Below are positions 8,020-15,358 of a stretch of 29,816 nucleotides of DNA, in pieces. Source of the DNA: Bacillota bacterium. GTDB lineage: Bacteria; Bacillota; Clostridia; Lachnospirales; Lachnospiraceae. Where the stretch lies: the NCBI GenBank assembly GCA_023413555.1, contig JAEZPG010000037.1:1-29816 (forward strand). The letters are read 5' to 3'. Positions within the stretch are counted from its first letter, which is position 1. Every line of letters begins with the position of its first letter. The translations under genes were made by a program, and so were the position numbers. Below the pieces are notes generated by a model. It searched no databases, was not told where the DNA came from, and was given only the letters and a program-made list of their open reading frames with translations.

Positions 8020-10065
8020 CTACATAAAAAGACTGGCAATCTGATAGAATATTGTGGTTACTACCCAGGCTACCGTCAGCTGAAAGATTATTGTAACCGC
8101 CATCCATTTAGCAGATTTCAGTTCACGCTTTACTGTTGCCAATGTGGCAATGCATGGTGTGTATAACAAGCAAAATAACATAAGAGCATATGCGTTAAGA
8201 GCGCCAAAGCCGTTTTGTGTCAAGGTAGTATGCATCAAATTAATACCCTGACCTGAATTAATGTTGGCGATTCCAAACAGAATACAGAAACTGGATACCA
8301 CTACCTCCTTAGCGGCTAGACCAGAAATAAGAGATACGACTACTTGCCAAAGTCCAAGCCCCGCGGGCGTCAAAATAGGAACTAAAACTTTACCAATCTG
8401 TGCTCCAAAGCTTTGACTCATATCATCTACCATACCACGTGTTCCAAAATTCAGAATAAACCATACAATGACAGAGGCAACGAAAATTGTGGTTCCTGCC
8501 TTTGTCAAATAATCCTTCACCTTCTCCCATACATAGATGAATATCGTATGGGGATTAGGCATTTTATAGTCAGGAAGCTCAATAAGTAAGGTTTTGATCT
8601 CTTTCTTGCCCTCAAAAACCTTTATAATTAACGCAATTAAAATACCTAGTACCAAACCGATAACATACATAGAGAAAGCAGCTACCATTGCATATTTCTC
8701 AAAGAAAATCTGTGAGAAAAGAACATAAATGGGCAGTTTAGCACTACAAGACATAAATGGAGTGATAAAAATAGTCTTTCGACGGTCTTTGATATCTTCT
8801 AGCGCTCTAGATGCCATAACTGCTGGAACAGTACATCCAAAGCCTAAAAGCATAGGAATAAAGGCTCTACCAGACAGACCTAGCTTACCCATAAGGCCAT
8901 CCATAACGTAAGCTACTCTAGCCATGTATCCGCTATCCTCCAAAATTGCCAAGGCTAAAAAAAGGATAAAGATGTTAGGCAGAAAAGTTAAGATACCTCC
9001 AACACCTGCTATTATTCCTTCTACCACCAGAGAGGAAACCGTTGGTCCAGCTCCTATACCATCAAGGAAATGCATAGTCCCTGTAGAAAACTGATCTAGG
9101 AAAACTTCAAAATACCCTTTCATCCAATCCCCAATAGTAAAGGTTAAGAAAAACACCAAAGCCATAATTCCAAGAAAAATAGGAACTCCTGCATAACGAT
9201 TGGTTAGAAAGGCGTCTATACGATCAGTGGAAGCTTCTTTTTTAGATTTATTTACAAGACATTCTTCGACTACTTCTTCAATGAAATCATATTTTTGATT
9301 AATAATTTCTTTCTCCCAGCTACGCTTTACAAGGGAGGTAACAGACACAGGAAACATTGCTTCAATATCTTCATCTCGCTCCAATAGTTTTATTGCATGC
9401 CACCTTGGATTATGTATATCTGGCTGAAATTCAGTAATAGCCATTATTAATTCATCAATTTTATCCTCTATCTCATCTGAATAAACCACAGTAAATTCTT
9501 TATGATGATGATGCTTATGTTTGGTACTAAGCAGTTCATCGTGGTGATGTTCCAACAACTCACAGGTCTTAGTCTTATGGTGTGCCACTGTATGCATAAG
9601 AATATCCAAACCTGTTTTCTTTCTTGCAGAAACAGGAATAACAGGTATACCAAGCATTTCTGGCATTCTGTGAAGGTCAATCTCCATACCTCTCTCTTCT
9701 ACGATATCCATCATATTGAGAGCTAAAATTACTGGTTTCCCAAGTTCAATTAATTGCAATGTCAAATATAGATTTCTTTCTAGACAGGAGGCATCTGCAA
9801 CATCCACGATAACATCTACATGGTCACTTAAGATATATTCCCTGGACAATTTTTCTTCCATGGTATAGGATGTTAGACTATAAATTCCCGGAAGATCTAC
9901 CAATTTAAAGTGATGGCTGTGGTACTTCATAGCCCCTTCCTTCTTCTCTACTGTTACACCAGGCCAGTTGGCTACCTTTAACTTTGCTCCAGTGTATGCA
10001 TTAAACAACGTGGTCTTTCCACAGTTAGGATTTCCTATAAACCCTACATTCAATTCTTCCTTCAT
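8020..10065 (-). CDS. feoB: Ferrous iron transport protein B, FeoB
   Basis: The product has 681 residues. The N-terminal G domain has G1 GNPNCGKTT (11-19), G3 DLPG, G4 NMMD and a G5-like SARK. A His-rich linker (162-188) and a helical GDI-like segment up to about residue 270 follow. A polytopic membrane part carries two Gate-type repeats (for example GCTVPAVMASRALED and CIATLATVKRE). It imports Fe2+ across the cytoplasmic membrane. The ATG lies five bases after feoA and uses a GGAGG that overlaps the feoA end. The linker has ten histidines in 27 residues, which is not a standard FeoB feature and may bind metal. Confidence 0.97.
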   Translation of the reverse strand: MKEELNVGFIGNPNCGKTTLFNAYTGAKLKVANWPGVTVEKKEGAMKYHSHHFKLVDLPGIYSLTSYTMEEKLSREYILSDHVDVIVDVADASCLERNLYLTLQLIELGKPVILALNMMDIVEERGMEIDLHRMPEMLGIPVIPVSARKKTGLDILMHTVAHHKTKTCELLEHHHDELLSTKHKHHHHKEFTVVYSDEIEDKIDELIMAITEFQPDIHNPRWHAIKLLERDEDIEAMFPVSVTSLVKRSWEKEIINQKYDFIEEVVEECLVNKSKKEASTDRIDAFLTNRYAGVPIFLGIMALVFFLTFTIGDWMKGYFEVFLDQFSTGTMHFLDGIGAGPTVSSLVVEGIIAGVGGILTFLPNIFILFLALAILEDSGYMARVAYVMDGLMGKLGLSGRAFIPMLLGFGCTVPAVMASRALEDIKDRRKTIFITPFMSCSAKLPIYVLFSQIFFEKYAMVAAFSMYVIGLVLGILIALIIKVFEGKKEIKTLLIELPDYKMPNPHTIFIYVWEKVKDYLTKAGTTIFVASVIVWFILNFGTRGMVDDMSQSFGAQIGKVLVPILTPAGLGLWQVVVSLISGLAAKEVVVSSFCILFGIANINSGQGINLMHTTLTQNGFGALNAYALMLFCLLYTPCIATLATVKRELKSAKWMAVTIIFQLTVAWVVTTIFYQIASLFM

Positions 10066-10070
10066 ACCAC

Positions 10071-10292
10071 TTATGCCTCCTGTATCTCAATCGCCTGTGC
10101 TATTTCCTTCCCCACAGCCAGTCTTGTTCCTCTCACTCTAAATATTACGGCACCACGTCGCTTATTATTCAGAATTGTTAATGTAGTTCCCTCTGTTAGT
10201 CCCAAGGCTTGTAAACGATAGGCAATTTGATTATCCAAAATCATAGTCTGCACCTGATAGCTATGGCCTTTTTTCCCATCTCTCACTGTCAT
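10071..10292 (-). CDS. feoA: Ferrous iron transport protein A, FeoA
   Basis: The product has 73 residues from the chosen ATG, the usual size of FeoA, an SH3-like beta-barrel protein. Recognisable parts are the YRLQALGLTEGTTLTIL core and the VRGTRLAVGKEIAQAIEI C-terminal strand. It is a cytoplasmic accessory protein needed by FeoB. Start choice: the reading frame is open to a TTG at 10364, but that codon lies inside the Fur box/transcription start zone. The ATG at 10292 has GAGGG ten bases upstream. An ATG at 10313 is possible but lacks a clear ribosome site. It is the first gene of the iron operon. Confidence 0.9.
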   Translation of the reverse strand: MTVRDGKKGHSYQVQTMILDNQIAYRLQALGLTEGTTLTILNNKRRGAVIFRVRGTRLAVGKEIAQAIEIQEA

Positions 10293-10365
10293 ACCTTTCT
10301 TGCCCTCTTTCATCTTTATTCTGGTTTCATTCGTTTGTATCGCTTTTTCATTTGATGAATGCAAA

Positions 10366-10380
10366 TGAGAATAATTATCA
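10366..10380 (-). promoter_or_regulatory. Fur box overlapping feoA transcription start
   Basis: On the minus strand the site reads TGATAATTATTCTCA. The Bacillus-type 7-1-7 Fur consensus is TGATAATNATTATCA, so only one position differs. It begins a few bases downstream of the -10 box, over the predicted start point, where a bound Fe-Fur repressor would block transcription. This fits iron-repressed control of feoAB. Confidence 0.85.
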
Positions 10381-10388
10381 TTTATAAC

Positions 10389-10417
10389 ATTATACCCTTC
10401 CGTTTATAGTATGTCAA
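10389..10417 (-). promoter_or_regulatory. Consensus sigma-A promoter of feoAB operon
   Basis: On the minus strand TTGACA (10417-10412), a 17-base spacer and TATAAT (10394-10389) match both hexamers perfectly. The predicted start is near 10382, which places the Fur box at about +2 to +17. Confidence 0.85.
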
Positions 10418-10458
10418 TATCGGAACTACGTAGCCAGTCCAGAAATTATCCTTTCAAT

Positions 10459-10486
10459 AAAAAAAAACAGAGAGTGTTTTCTCTGT
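10459..10486 (-). terminator. Intrinsic terminator after DUF2085 gene
   Basis: ACAGAGA (10467-10473) pairs with TCTCTGT (10480-10486) around a six-base loop. On the minus strand the stem is followed by a run of nine T residues (10467-10459). It lies 14 bases past the DUF2085 stop codon and upstream of the feo promoter, so it insulates the two operons. Confidence 0.8.
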
Positions 10487-10500
10487 ATTTTTAATTTACA

Positions 10501-10905
10501 CTATTTTCTTATATTAAAGCCATAGACAACCAATTTTATAAACATCACCATACTTCCAAATCCACCAGCAATACCGGTAAACAGTCTTCTAACGTTGGTG
10601 GATTCTTTTAAATGTATGGCCTGTAATAGCCAGTCCATAAACATAATCAATAAACCAGCTAAAGCATAGTTCCTTAGTTTGTTAAAATGTACCTTTTTAT
10701 AAACAATTGGTGCCAGAAGGTATCCAATGAATACTCCACAACATCTGGCACATACCGGAAACTGATACCCCTTTACAAAGAAGCTTCGTTCTGGCATCTG
10801 ATGGCAACCGGTTCTGGCACCCAATTTCATCAGACGGATCCAACCACTAACTTGACCATTGTTTTCCTTATTTATATTTGCTCCCTTGCAAGGCGCTTCC
10901 TTCAT
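10501..10905 (-). CDS. DUF2085 family membrane protein
   Basis: The product has 134 residues and carries the DUF2085 signature: CHQMPERSFFVKGYQFPVC followed by ARCCGVFIGY (about residues 34-64). Conserved Cys/His residues lie next to three hydrophobic segments (about 56-72, 80-96 and 108-126). The function of the family is unknown. The Cys-His pattern suggests metal or redox chemistry at the membrane, which is inference. The ATG has AGGAG at seven-base spacing. It is the third gene of the queH operon, about 40 bases after the zinc-ribbon gene. Confidence 0.85.
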   Translation of the reverse strand: MKEAPCKGANINKENNGQVSGWIRLMKLGARTGCHQMPERSFFVKGYQFPVCARCCGVFIGYLLAPIVYKKVHFNKLRNYALAGLLIMFMDWLLQAIHLKESTNVRRLFTGIAGGFGSMVMFIKLVVYGFNIRK

Positions 10906-10946
10906 ATCTCTGCTCCTTATAACCTATTCCATAAGTTTCATATTTA

Positions 10947-11159
10947 TTAGCATCTGAATTTGTTGCCACAGTCATTACAAATCCAGAAATGTTTGGTTTT
11001 GGTTTTGCCTTCTCCCATTCCACAAAGACCACAAAGTAGCCCAATTGGCCCTAAAATAAAAAATCCGCACAAACCTTTACATACGCCAAATCCCTTACTA
11101 TCTGTTTCACTTTCCTGTATAAGTATACAATTCTGGCTTCCACATTTTTTGCAGGTCAT
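10947..11159 (-). CDS. Small Cys-rich zinc-ribbon membrane protein, hypothetical
   Basis: The product has 70 residues and I do not recognise a named family. CKKC (3-6) starts the protein and CNDC (61-64) closes it. Between them is a hydrophobic, glycine-rich stretch (about 29-48) with extra cysteines at 27, 31, 43 and 46. The plan, a split zinc ribbon around a membrane-dipping segment ending in HFWICNDCGNKF, resembles LITAF-like domains; this is inference from pattern only. AAAGGGGG precedes the ATG at normal spacing. It lies 13 bases after queH and before the DUF2085 gene, in one operon. Confidence 0.75.
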   Translation of the reverse strand: MTCKKCGSQNCILIQESETDSKGFGVCKGLCGFFILGPIGLLCGLCGMGEGKTKTKHFWICNDCGNKFRC

Positions 11160-11172
11160 ACAATTCCCCCTT

Positions 11173-11829
11173 TCATTCTTGTTGATTCTCCTGTTCCATG
11201 GCTCTACTTTGAGCCTCTAGCTTAGAATATACGCATCCACAATAATCCTGGCGGTATAAATGATGTTCATTTGATAATTCTATAGAACGCTTATAACCAT
11301 TCTTCTTCTTAAAATCTGACGGCAAATATGCCACACCATACTCATTCCCCACAGCCTGACCAATCTCATTAAGCTTTGCAGCATTCTTATGAGGGCTGAT
11401 GGATAAGGTGGTAGTAAAATAGTCAAAGTCTAGTTCTTTTGCTGCTATCGCTGCTTCCCTAAGTCTTAGTTCATAACAATTAAAGCAGCGACTTCCACCT
11501 TCGGGTTCCTTTTCCAACCCTTTTGCCATAGCATAAAATCGTTCTGTATCGTAATTGCCAAGTCTAAAATCAATGGGATAATGTACTATGAGTTCCTCAA
11601 TCAACCTCTGTTGCTCTAGTACTCGTCGCTCATATTCCTCAATAGGAGAGATATTGGGATTATAATAGAAAACGGTAATATGAAAATACTGCGCCAGATA
11701 TTCCAAACAATAACTACTACAAGGTGCACAGCAGCTGTGAAGCAATAAAGTAGGAACACTGCCTTCGGCCGTAAATTTTTCAATTAAACGATCTAATTCT
11801 TTCTGATAATTAATAACTTGATTCATCAT
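11173..11829 (-). CDS. queH: Epoxyqueuosine reductase QueH
   Basis: The product has 218 residues and belongs to the QueH (former DUF208) family, which reduces epoxyqueuosine to queuosine in tRNA and replaces the unrelated QueG. Characteristic cysteines are visible: LLHSCCAPCSSYC (His31, Cys33, Cys34, Cys37), then GGSRCFNCYELRLREAA, and a C-terminal DYCGCVYSK. These are candidate iron-sulphur and metal ligands. TTTTLSISPHKN is also typical of the family. It is the first gene of a three-gene minus operon. AGAGG lies six bases before the first ATG; a second ATG follows directly. Confidence 0.93.
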   Translation of the reverse strand: MMNQVINYQKELDRLIEKFTAEGSVPTLLLHSCCAPCSSYCLEYLAQYFHITVFYYNPNISPIEEYERRVLEQQRLIEELIVHYPIDFRLGNYDTERFYAMAKGLEKEPEGGSRCFNCYELRLREAAIAAKELDFDYFTTTLSISPHKNAAKLNEIGQAVGNEYGVAYLPSDFKKKNGYKRSIELSNEHHLYRQDYCGCVYSKLEAQSRAMEQENQQE

Positions 11830-11861
11830 CTCTAACCTCTTTCTAACAAACCCCTATCAGT

Positions 11862-11890
11862 ATAATAAATCATATTACATAAATACACAA
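11862..11890 (-). promoter_or_regulatory. Candidate promoter for queH operon
   Basis: On the minus strand TTGTGT (11890-11885), a 17-base spacer and TATTAT (11867-11862) lie about 33 bases upstream of the queH start. The -10 is good and the -35 is weak. Confidence 0.45.
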
Positions 11891-11919
11891 TAAGCTTCCT
11901 GATGTACTATTTCCCATAT

Positions 11920-11948
11920 TTGACATTATCAAGAAGATTTTATATAAT
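11920..11948 (+). promoter_or_regulatory. Consensus promoter for flavin reductase-like gene
   Basis: TTGACA (11920-11925), a 17-base spacer and TATAAT (11943-11948) match the sigma-A consensus perfectly. The start codon follows about 80 bases downstream. Confidence 0.8.
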
Positions 11949-12028
11949 AAGATACATTTAGGTGTCTTCCCTTCCTTCGTTACATACAATAGAATAGGAG
12001 ATACCCATTGAGACAAGGAGGATGTAAA

Positions 12029-12535
12029 ATGAATGTTTTCCAATCAGTAAAACCTGAGACTTTAACCAATAATACCTTCCAATTAATCGGTAATGAGTGG
12101 ATGCTAGTAACTGCAGAAAATAAAGGAATAATCAATACTATGACTGCATCTTGGGGTGGATTAGGAATTATGTGGGGGAAGCCTGTAGCTTTTGTAGTAA
12201 TTCGACCTCAACGTTATACAAACGAATTTGTAGATGCAGCTGATGGATTTACCCTGACATTTTTCCCAGAAGGCTACAAGAAGGTAATGGGATACCTAGG
12301 ATCTGTTTCTGGCAGAGATGAAGATAAAATAGCCAAGTCTGGCCTTACTGTAGTAAGCGATGGCTACTATCCGTATTTTGAGGAGGGTAACCTAGTGCTT
12401 AAAGTCAAGAAACTATTTAAGCAGCGTTTTACTGAAGATAGCTTTTTAAATCAGAGCATTGTAGACACAATGTATACAGAAAAAGACTTTCACTACTTAT
12501 ACATCTGCGAAATTGAAGATGTTTTAAAAAAATAA
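12029..12535 (+). CDS. Flavin reductase-like FMN-binding protein (flavoredoxin type)
   Basis: The product has 168 residues and matches the flavin reductase-like split-barrel family. The segment NTMTASWGGLGIMWGKPVAF (about residues 33-53), followed by VVIRPQRYTNEFV, is the typical FMN-binding core. The expected role is FMN-dependent electron transfer or reduction in the cytoplasm; the partner is unknown. The start is set by AAGGAGG (12015-12021) seven bases before ATG; an in-frame TTG at 12008 precedes that site and is rejected. It is monocistronic and divergent from queH. Confidence 0.88.
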   Translation: MNVFQSVKPETLTNNTFQLIGNEWMLVTAENKGIINTMTASWGGLGIMWGKPVAFVVIRPQRYTNEFVDAADGFTLTFFPEGYKKVMGYLGSVSGRDEDKIAKSGLTVVSDGYYPYFEEGNLVLKVKKLFKQRFTEDSFLNQSIVDTMYTEKDFHYLYICEIEDVLKK

Positions 12536-12546
12536 TACTATTCTCA

Positions 12547-12582
12547 AATGCGCCTTCTATAGATTTCTATGGAAGGCGCATT
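12547..12582. terminator. Strong hairpin between convergent genes
   Basis: AATGCGCCTTC (12547-12557) pairs with GAAGGCGCATT (12572-12582). Pairing continues inward through a T-G wobble and ATAGA/TCTAT, leaving almost no loop. It lies between the convergent flavin-reductase-like gene and aroD, so it can end both transcripts. U-tracts are short on both sides. Confidence 0.7.
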
Positions 12583-12601
12583 GTTTGACTAAATAATCTC
12601 A

Positions 12602-13357
12602 TTATTCGTTGGTTAAAAGTTTGAACAATTGCTGGAGCCTTTGAACGGAAAGCTGCCCTGGTGCAGAAACCTTACTGGCAACGCCAAAAGTAATGGCTGA
12701 TCCAAACCAATCGCCTAAGAAACGACTAGGTATTCCCATATCCCCCATACTAATGCCTACCACTGGCGTCTGGCTGTGATTATTATTCATATATAAAGTA
12801 GCATCCATCAACCGAAGCACATCCTCTTTACTCTTTGGCATAACTGCAATCTTTACGATATCAGCTCCTAGTTCCTGCATCCTTCTTAATCTTGCTATTA
12901 TTTCATTTGTAACAGGGGTTTTTAGAAAATCATGACTACTTAGAAGTACCTTTATTCCCTTTTGCCTTGCCTTCTTAATCAGAGGTCTTAGAACCATTTC
13001 CCCTAGACTAAGTTCCAAATCTATTACTTCCACCGATCCATTCTCTATAACAGCATCATATAATTTACCATAGTATTCCTTTGAAAGAGGTTGATTGCCA
13101 CCTTCCTCAAACGTTCGGAAAGTAAATAAAATAGGGACAGATAAACATTCTTTTATCTTATGTATGCAATCTACCACTTTTTCAATAGTATTCACTCGCT
13201 CATAATAATCTATTCTTAATTCCACCAGGTCGCAACCACATTGATTGGCATGAATAGCCTGTTCCACTAGTTCTCGGTCTGTCTTTCCGACCAGTGGAAC
13301 ACAGATTTTAGGTACCCCCTGCCCAATTTTTAACCCATTTATCTCAACCACAGCCAT
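12602..13357 (-). CDS. aroD: Type I 3-dehydroquinate dehydratase AroD
   Basis: The product has 251 residues, the usual size. It is a TIM-barrel class I enzyme that converts 3-dehydroquinate to 3-dehydroshikimate in the shikimate pathway through a Schiff base. The catalytic His142 (LLSSHDF) and Schiff-base Lys169 (IVKIAVMP) sit at the expected positions (143 and 170 in the E. coli enzyme). Substrate-binding segments are ELRIDYYE, TFRTFEEGG and the C-terminal SKVSAPGQL. AGGAGG precedes the ATG. It stands alone with no other aro gene nearby. Confidence 0.96.
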   Translation of the reverse strand: MAVVEINGLKIGQGVPKICVPLVGKTDRELVEQAIHANQCGCDLVELRIDYYERVNTIEKVVDCIHKIKECLSVPILFTFRTFEEGGNQPLSKEYYGKLYDAVIENGSVEVIDLELSLGEMVLRPLIKKARQKGIKVLLSSHDFLKTPVTNEIIARLRRMQELGADIVKIAVMPKSKEDVLRLMDATLYMNNNHSQTPVVGISMGDMGIPSRFLGDWFGSAITFGVASKVSAPGQLSVQRLQQLFKLLTNE

Positions 13358-13399
13358 AGTAACCTCCTACTGTATGATACGCGTTTTCTTCCTATTCTT

Positions 13400-13427
13400 A
13401 TTGTAAACATTTTTCTCTTACATGCAA
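13400..13427 (-). promoter_or_regulatory. Candidate promoter for aroD
   Basis: On the minus strand TTGCAT (13427-13422), a 16-base spacer and TACAAT (13405-13400) lie about 43 bases upstream of aroD. Confidence 0.5.
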
Positions 13428-13540
13428 GCTTTATTCCAACTTCACGTAGCATACCATATACCAGGTACAATATTCTACTATATTTTACTATAAAACCTAA
13501 TTAACCTTAAGAATACCTTCTAGCATTAGCTAGTTCCTTA

Positions 13541-13549
13541 TGATATAAT
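13541..13549 (+). promoter_or_regulatory. Extended -10 promoter of ABC transporter operon
   Basis: TGATATAAT combines a TGn extension with a perfect TATAAT, 46 bases before the ATG. There is no good -35, as expected when an extended -10 is used. Confidence 0.5.
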
Positions 13550-13595
13550 TTTGTTATTGGTTATAAATTACCTCATAAAAGGAAGGGAGTAGATT

Positions 13596-14294
13596 ATGGA
13601 ACCCATTTTGGAATGTCACGGACTAAGTAAGGCGTACGGTGGTTTTTTAGCACTGAATAATATAAACCTTACCTTTAACCGTGGCCGTATTATTGGACTA
13701 CTTGGTCCTAACGGAAGTGGCAAATCCACTTTTCTCAAATTAATTAACGGATTATTAGTACCTAGCTCCGGTTCAATTCTTATTAATGGAGTAGCCCCAG
13801 GTAGGCAAAGCCGATTATCAATCAGCTACTTACCTGAGCGTACCTATTTACCTGATAATCTGACTATACGACAAATCGTGGATTTTTTTAATGATTTCTA
13901 TTCAGATTTTGATCGAAATAAAGCTGCAGATATGCTAAATCGATTAAATTTAAACCCGGATTTAAATCTGAAGATTCTGTCTAAAGGAAACAAGGAAAAG
14001 GTACAGTTAATTCTTGTTATGAGCCGAAATGCACAGCTTTATTGCCTCGATGAGCCAATTGGTGGTGTAGATCCAGCAGCAAGAGACTATATATTAAATA
14101 CCATATTAGGCACTTACAACCGTAATGCCACTATTCTGATTTCCACCCATCTGATTCAAGATATTGAGACCATACTGGATGACGTTATTTTTATTCAGAA
14201 TGGCAATATCAGATTATACGCACCTGCTGAAGAAGTTCGCCGACAAGAAGGTCGATCTATTGATGATTACTTCAGGGAGGTATTTAGATGTTAA
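13596..14294 (+). CDS. ABC transporter ATP-binding protein
   Basis: The product has 232 residues with a complete nucleotide-binding domain. Walker A is GPNGSGKST (37-45), the Q-loop region is replaced by SYLPERTYL, Walker B is LYCLDEP (about 147-153), and the H-loop is STHL. The signature is LSKGNKEKV instead of LSGGQ, a variant common in Ytr/Bcr-like ABC-2 exporters of Firmicutes. It powers the membrane partner encoded next. The substrate is unknown; drug or peptide export or cell-envelope stress defence are candidates by family. GGAAGGGAG precedes the ATG. The usual GntR-type regulator gene is not adjacent. Confidence 0.93.
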   Translation: MEPILECHGLSKAYGGFLALNNINLTFNRGRIIGLLGPNGSGKSTFLKLINGLLVPSSGSILINGVAPGRQSRLSISYLPERTYLPDNLTIRQIVDFFNDFYSDFDRNKAADMLNRLNLNPDLNLKILSKGNKEKVQLILVMSRNAQLYCLDEPIGGVDPAARDYILNTILGTYNRNATILISTHLIQDIETILDDVIFIQNGNIRLYAPAEEVRRQEGRSIDDYFREVFRC

Positions 14295-15076
14295 AAAAAT
14301 TACTAAAATATGAATATGGTGCTACCTATAAGTTATATTTGGCTTCTTATGTTATTTTGTTGGCACTTGCTCTCATTAATCGAATTGTATTTGAGATAGA
14401 GTTATCTGATAATGTAGTGTTATTATCAATTTCTAGGATGTTTTTGATAACTACTATTCTCTCCTGCATCGGTCTTTATTTTGCCACTCTAATTTTTTCC
14501 CTATTTAGATTCTATAAGAATTTATTTACGGATGAAGGCTACCTTATGTTCACTTTGCCTGTGTCCCCTCTCAAACTGATTATATCTAAGATTATTGTAG
14601 GCATGACTTGGGTATTGTCCAGTTTTTTTATAATAGCTGGTGCTATTACAATTATGTTATATAACACATCTAATATGAAACTCATTATGGAAATTTGGTA
14701 TTTTGTAGGCGATGGAGTTCTGCAGGTAATGTTTAATGGCCAAATTCTACAGTTTGTCCTTTATATGATTAAGTATATTATTGGTGTTTTCTCTACTGTT
14801 TGCTTTATATATCTGGCAGTAGCTTTTGGTCAAATGATTTTGCCTCGACATAAGATTGCTGGAAGTATTTTATCCTACTTTATGATTTCTATGATCAGCA
14901 GTATAATTTCCGGAATTGTTACTATTCTCTATTACATAGTACTCAGAATTGATTTAAACACATCACATGTACCATCTTCTTACTATGGCCTAACCGGTTT
15001 TCTTACTTTGGGGTTTGCTGTATTAAGCATTTTTCTTATTAATAATATCTGTAAGAAACATTTGAATTTATCATAA
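14288..15076 (+). CDS. ABC-2 type transporter permease subunit
   Basis: The product has 262 residues with six predicted transmembrane segments: about 17-35, 55-76, 103-125, 157-180, 193-218 and 235-253. Short basic loops lie between them, and there is an amphipathic N-terminus. It has no enzymatic motif and fits ABC-2 permeases. It overlaps the ATPase gene by 7 bases, with GGGAGG inside the upstream gene as ribosome site, so the two are translationally coupled and form one exporter. The substrate is unknown. Confidence 0.85.
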   Translation: MLKKLLKYEYGATYKLYLASYVILLALALINRIVFEIELSDNVVLLSISRMFLITTILSCIGLYFATLIFSLFRFYKNLFTDEGYLMFTLPVSPLKLIISKIIVGMTWVLSSFFIIAGAITIMLYNTSNMKLIMEIWYFVGDGVLQVMFNGQILQFVLYMIKYIIGVFSTVCFIYLAVAFGQMILPRHKIAGSILSYFMISMISSIISGIVTILYYIVLRIDLNTSHVPSSYYGLTGFLTLGFAVLSIFLINNICKKHLNLS

Positions 15077-15079
15077 CAA

Positions 15080-15101
15080 AGAGTTTTACTTGCGAAACTC
15101 T
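15080..15101 (+). other. Small hairpin directly after permease stop
   Basis: AGAGTTT (15080-15086) pairs with AAACTCT (15095-15101) around an eight-base loop, starting a few bases after the permease stop. No T-run follows, so it is not a convincing terminator by itself; it may protect the mRNA 3' end. Confidence 0.4.
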
Positions 15102-15151
15102 CCGCCTGAGCAATGTCATATAGATACTGATATTAGAAGTCGGACTCATTG

Positions 15152-15190
15152 CGGTCGATAAACAAACAAGTTTATCGACCGTTCTTTCTT
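15152..15190 (+). terminator. Intrinsic terminator of ABC transporter operon
   Basis: CGGTCGATAAAC (15152-15163) pairs perfectly with GTTTATCGACCG (15170-15181) around a six-base loop, followed on the plus strand by TTCTTTCTT. This 12-bp stem with a T-rich tail lies 75 bases past the permease. Confidence 0.8.
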
Positions 15191-15358
15191 AGTTTTGTGC
15201 CGTGTAGACAAAACTTCAAGGCTTCTGGAAAACCTGACTTCTGCACTAATTAAATGATGAATTAGAAGGTGTTTCTCCTTGCAATCAGGATGTTCCTAAT
15301 TACAAGATCCGCATATTAGGATTATCATGTCAAGCATACTAGCCCCTTCTATCATTTA

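Noticed and set aside
8009..8107. N-terminal extension of the FeoB-associated Cys-rich protein
   Set aside because: It would overlap feoB by nearly 90 bases, while a good ribosome site and ATG lie at 8008.
9468..9726. Open frames on both strands over the FeoB His-rich region
   Set aside because: They are products of the repeated CAT/ATG codons of the His-rich segment; they lack ribosome sites and family resemblance.
10293..10364. Extended FeoA N-terminus from a TTG
   Set aside because: The codon lies next to the Fur box and too close to the predicted transcription start, with no ribosome site.
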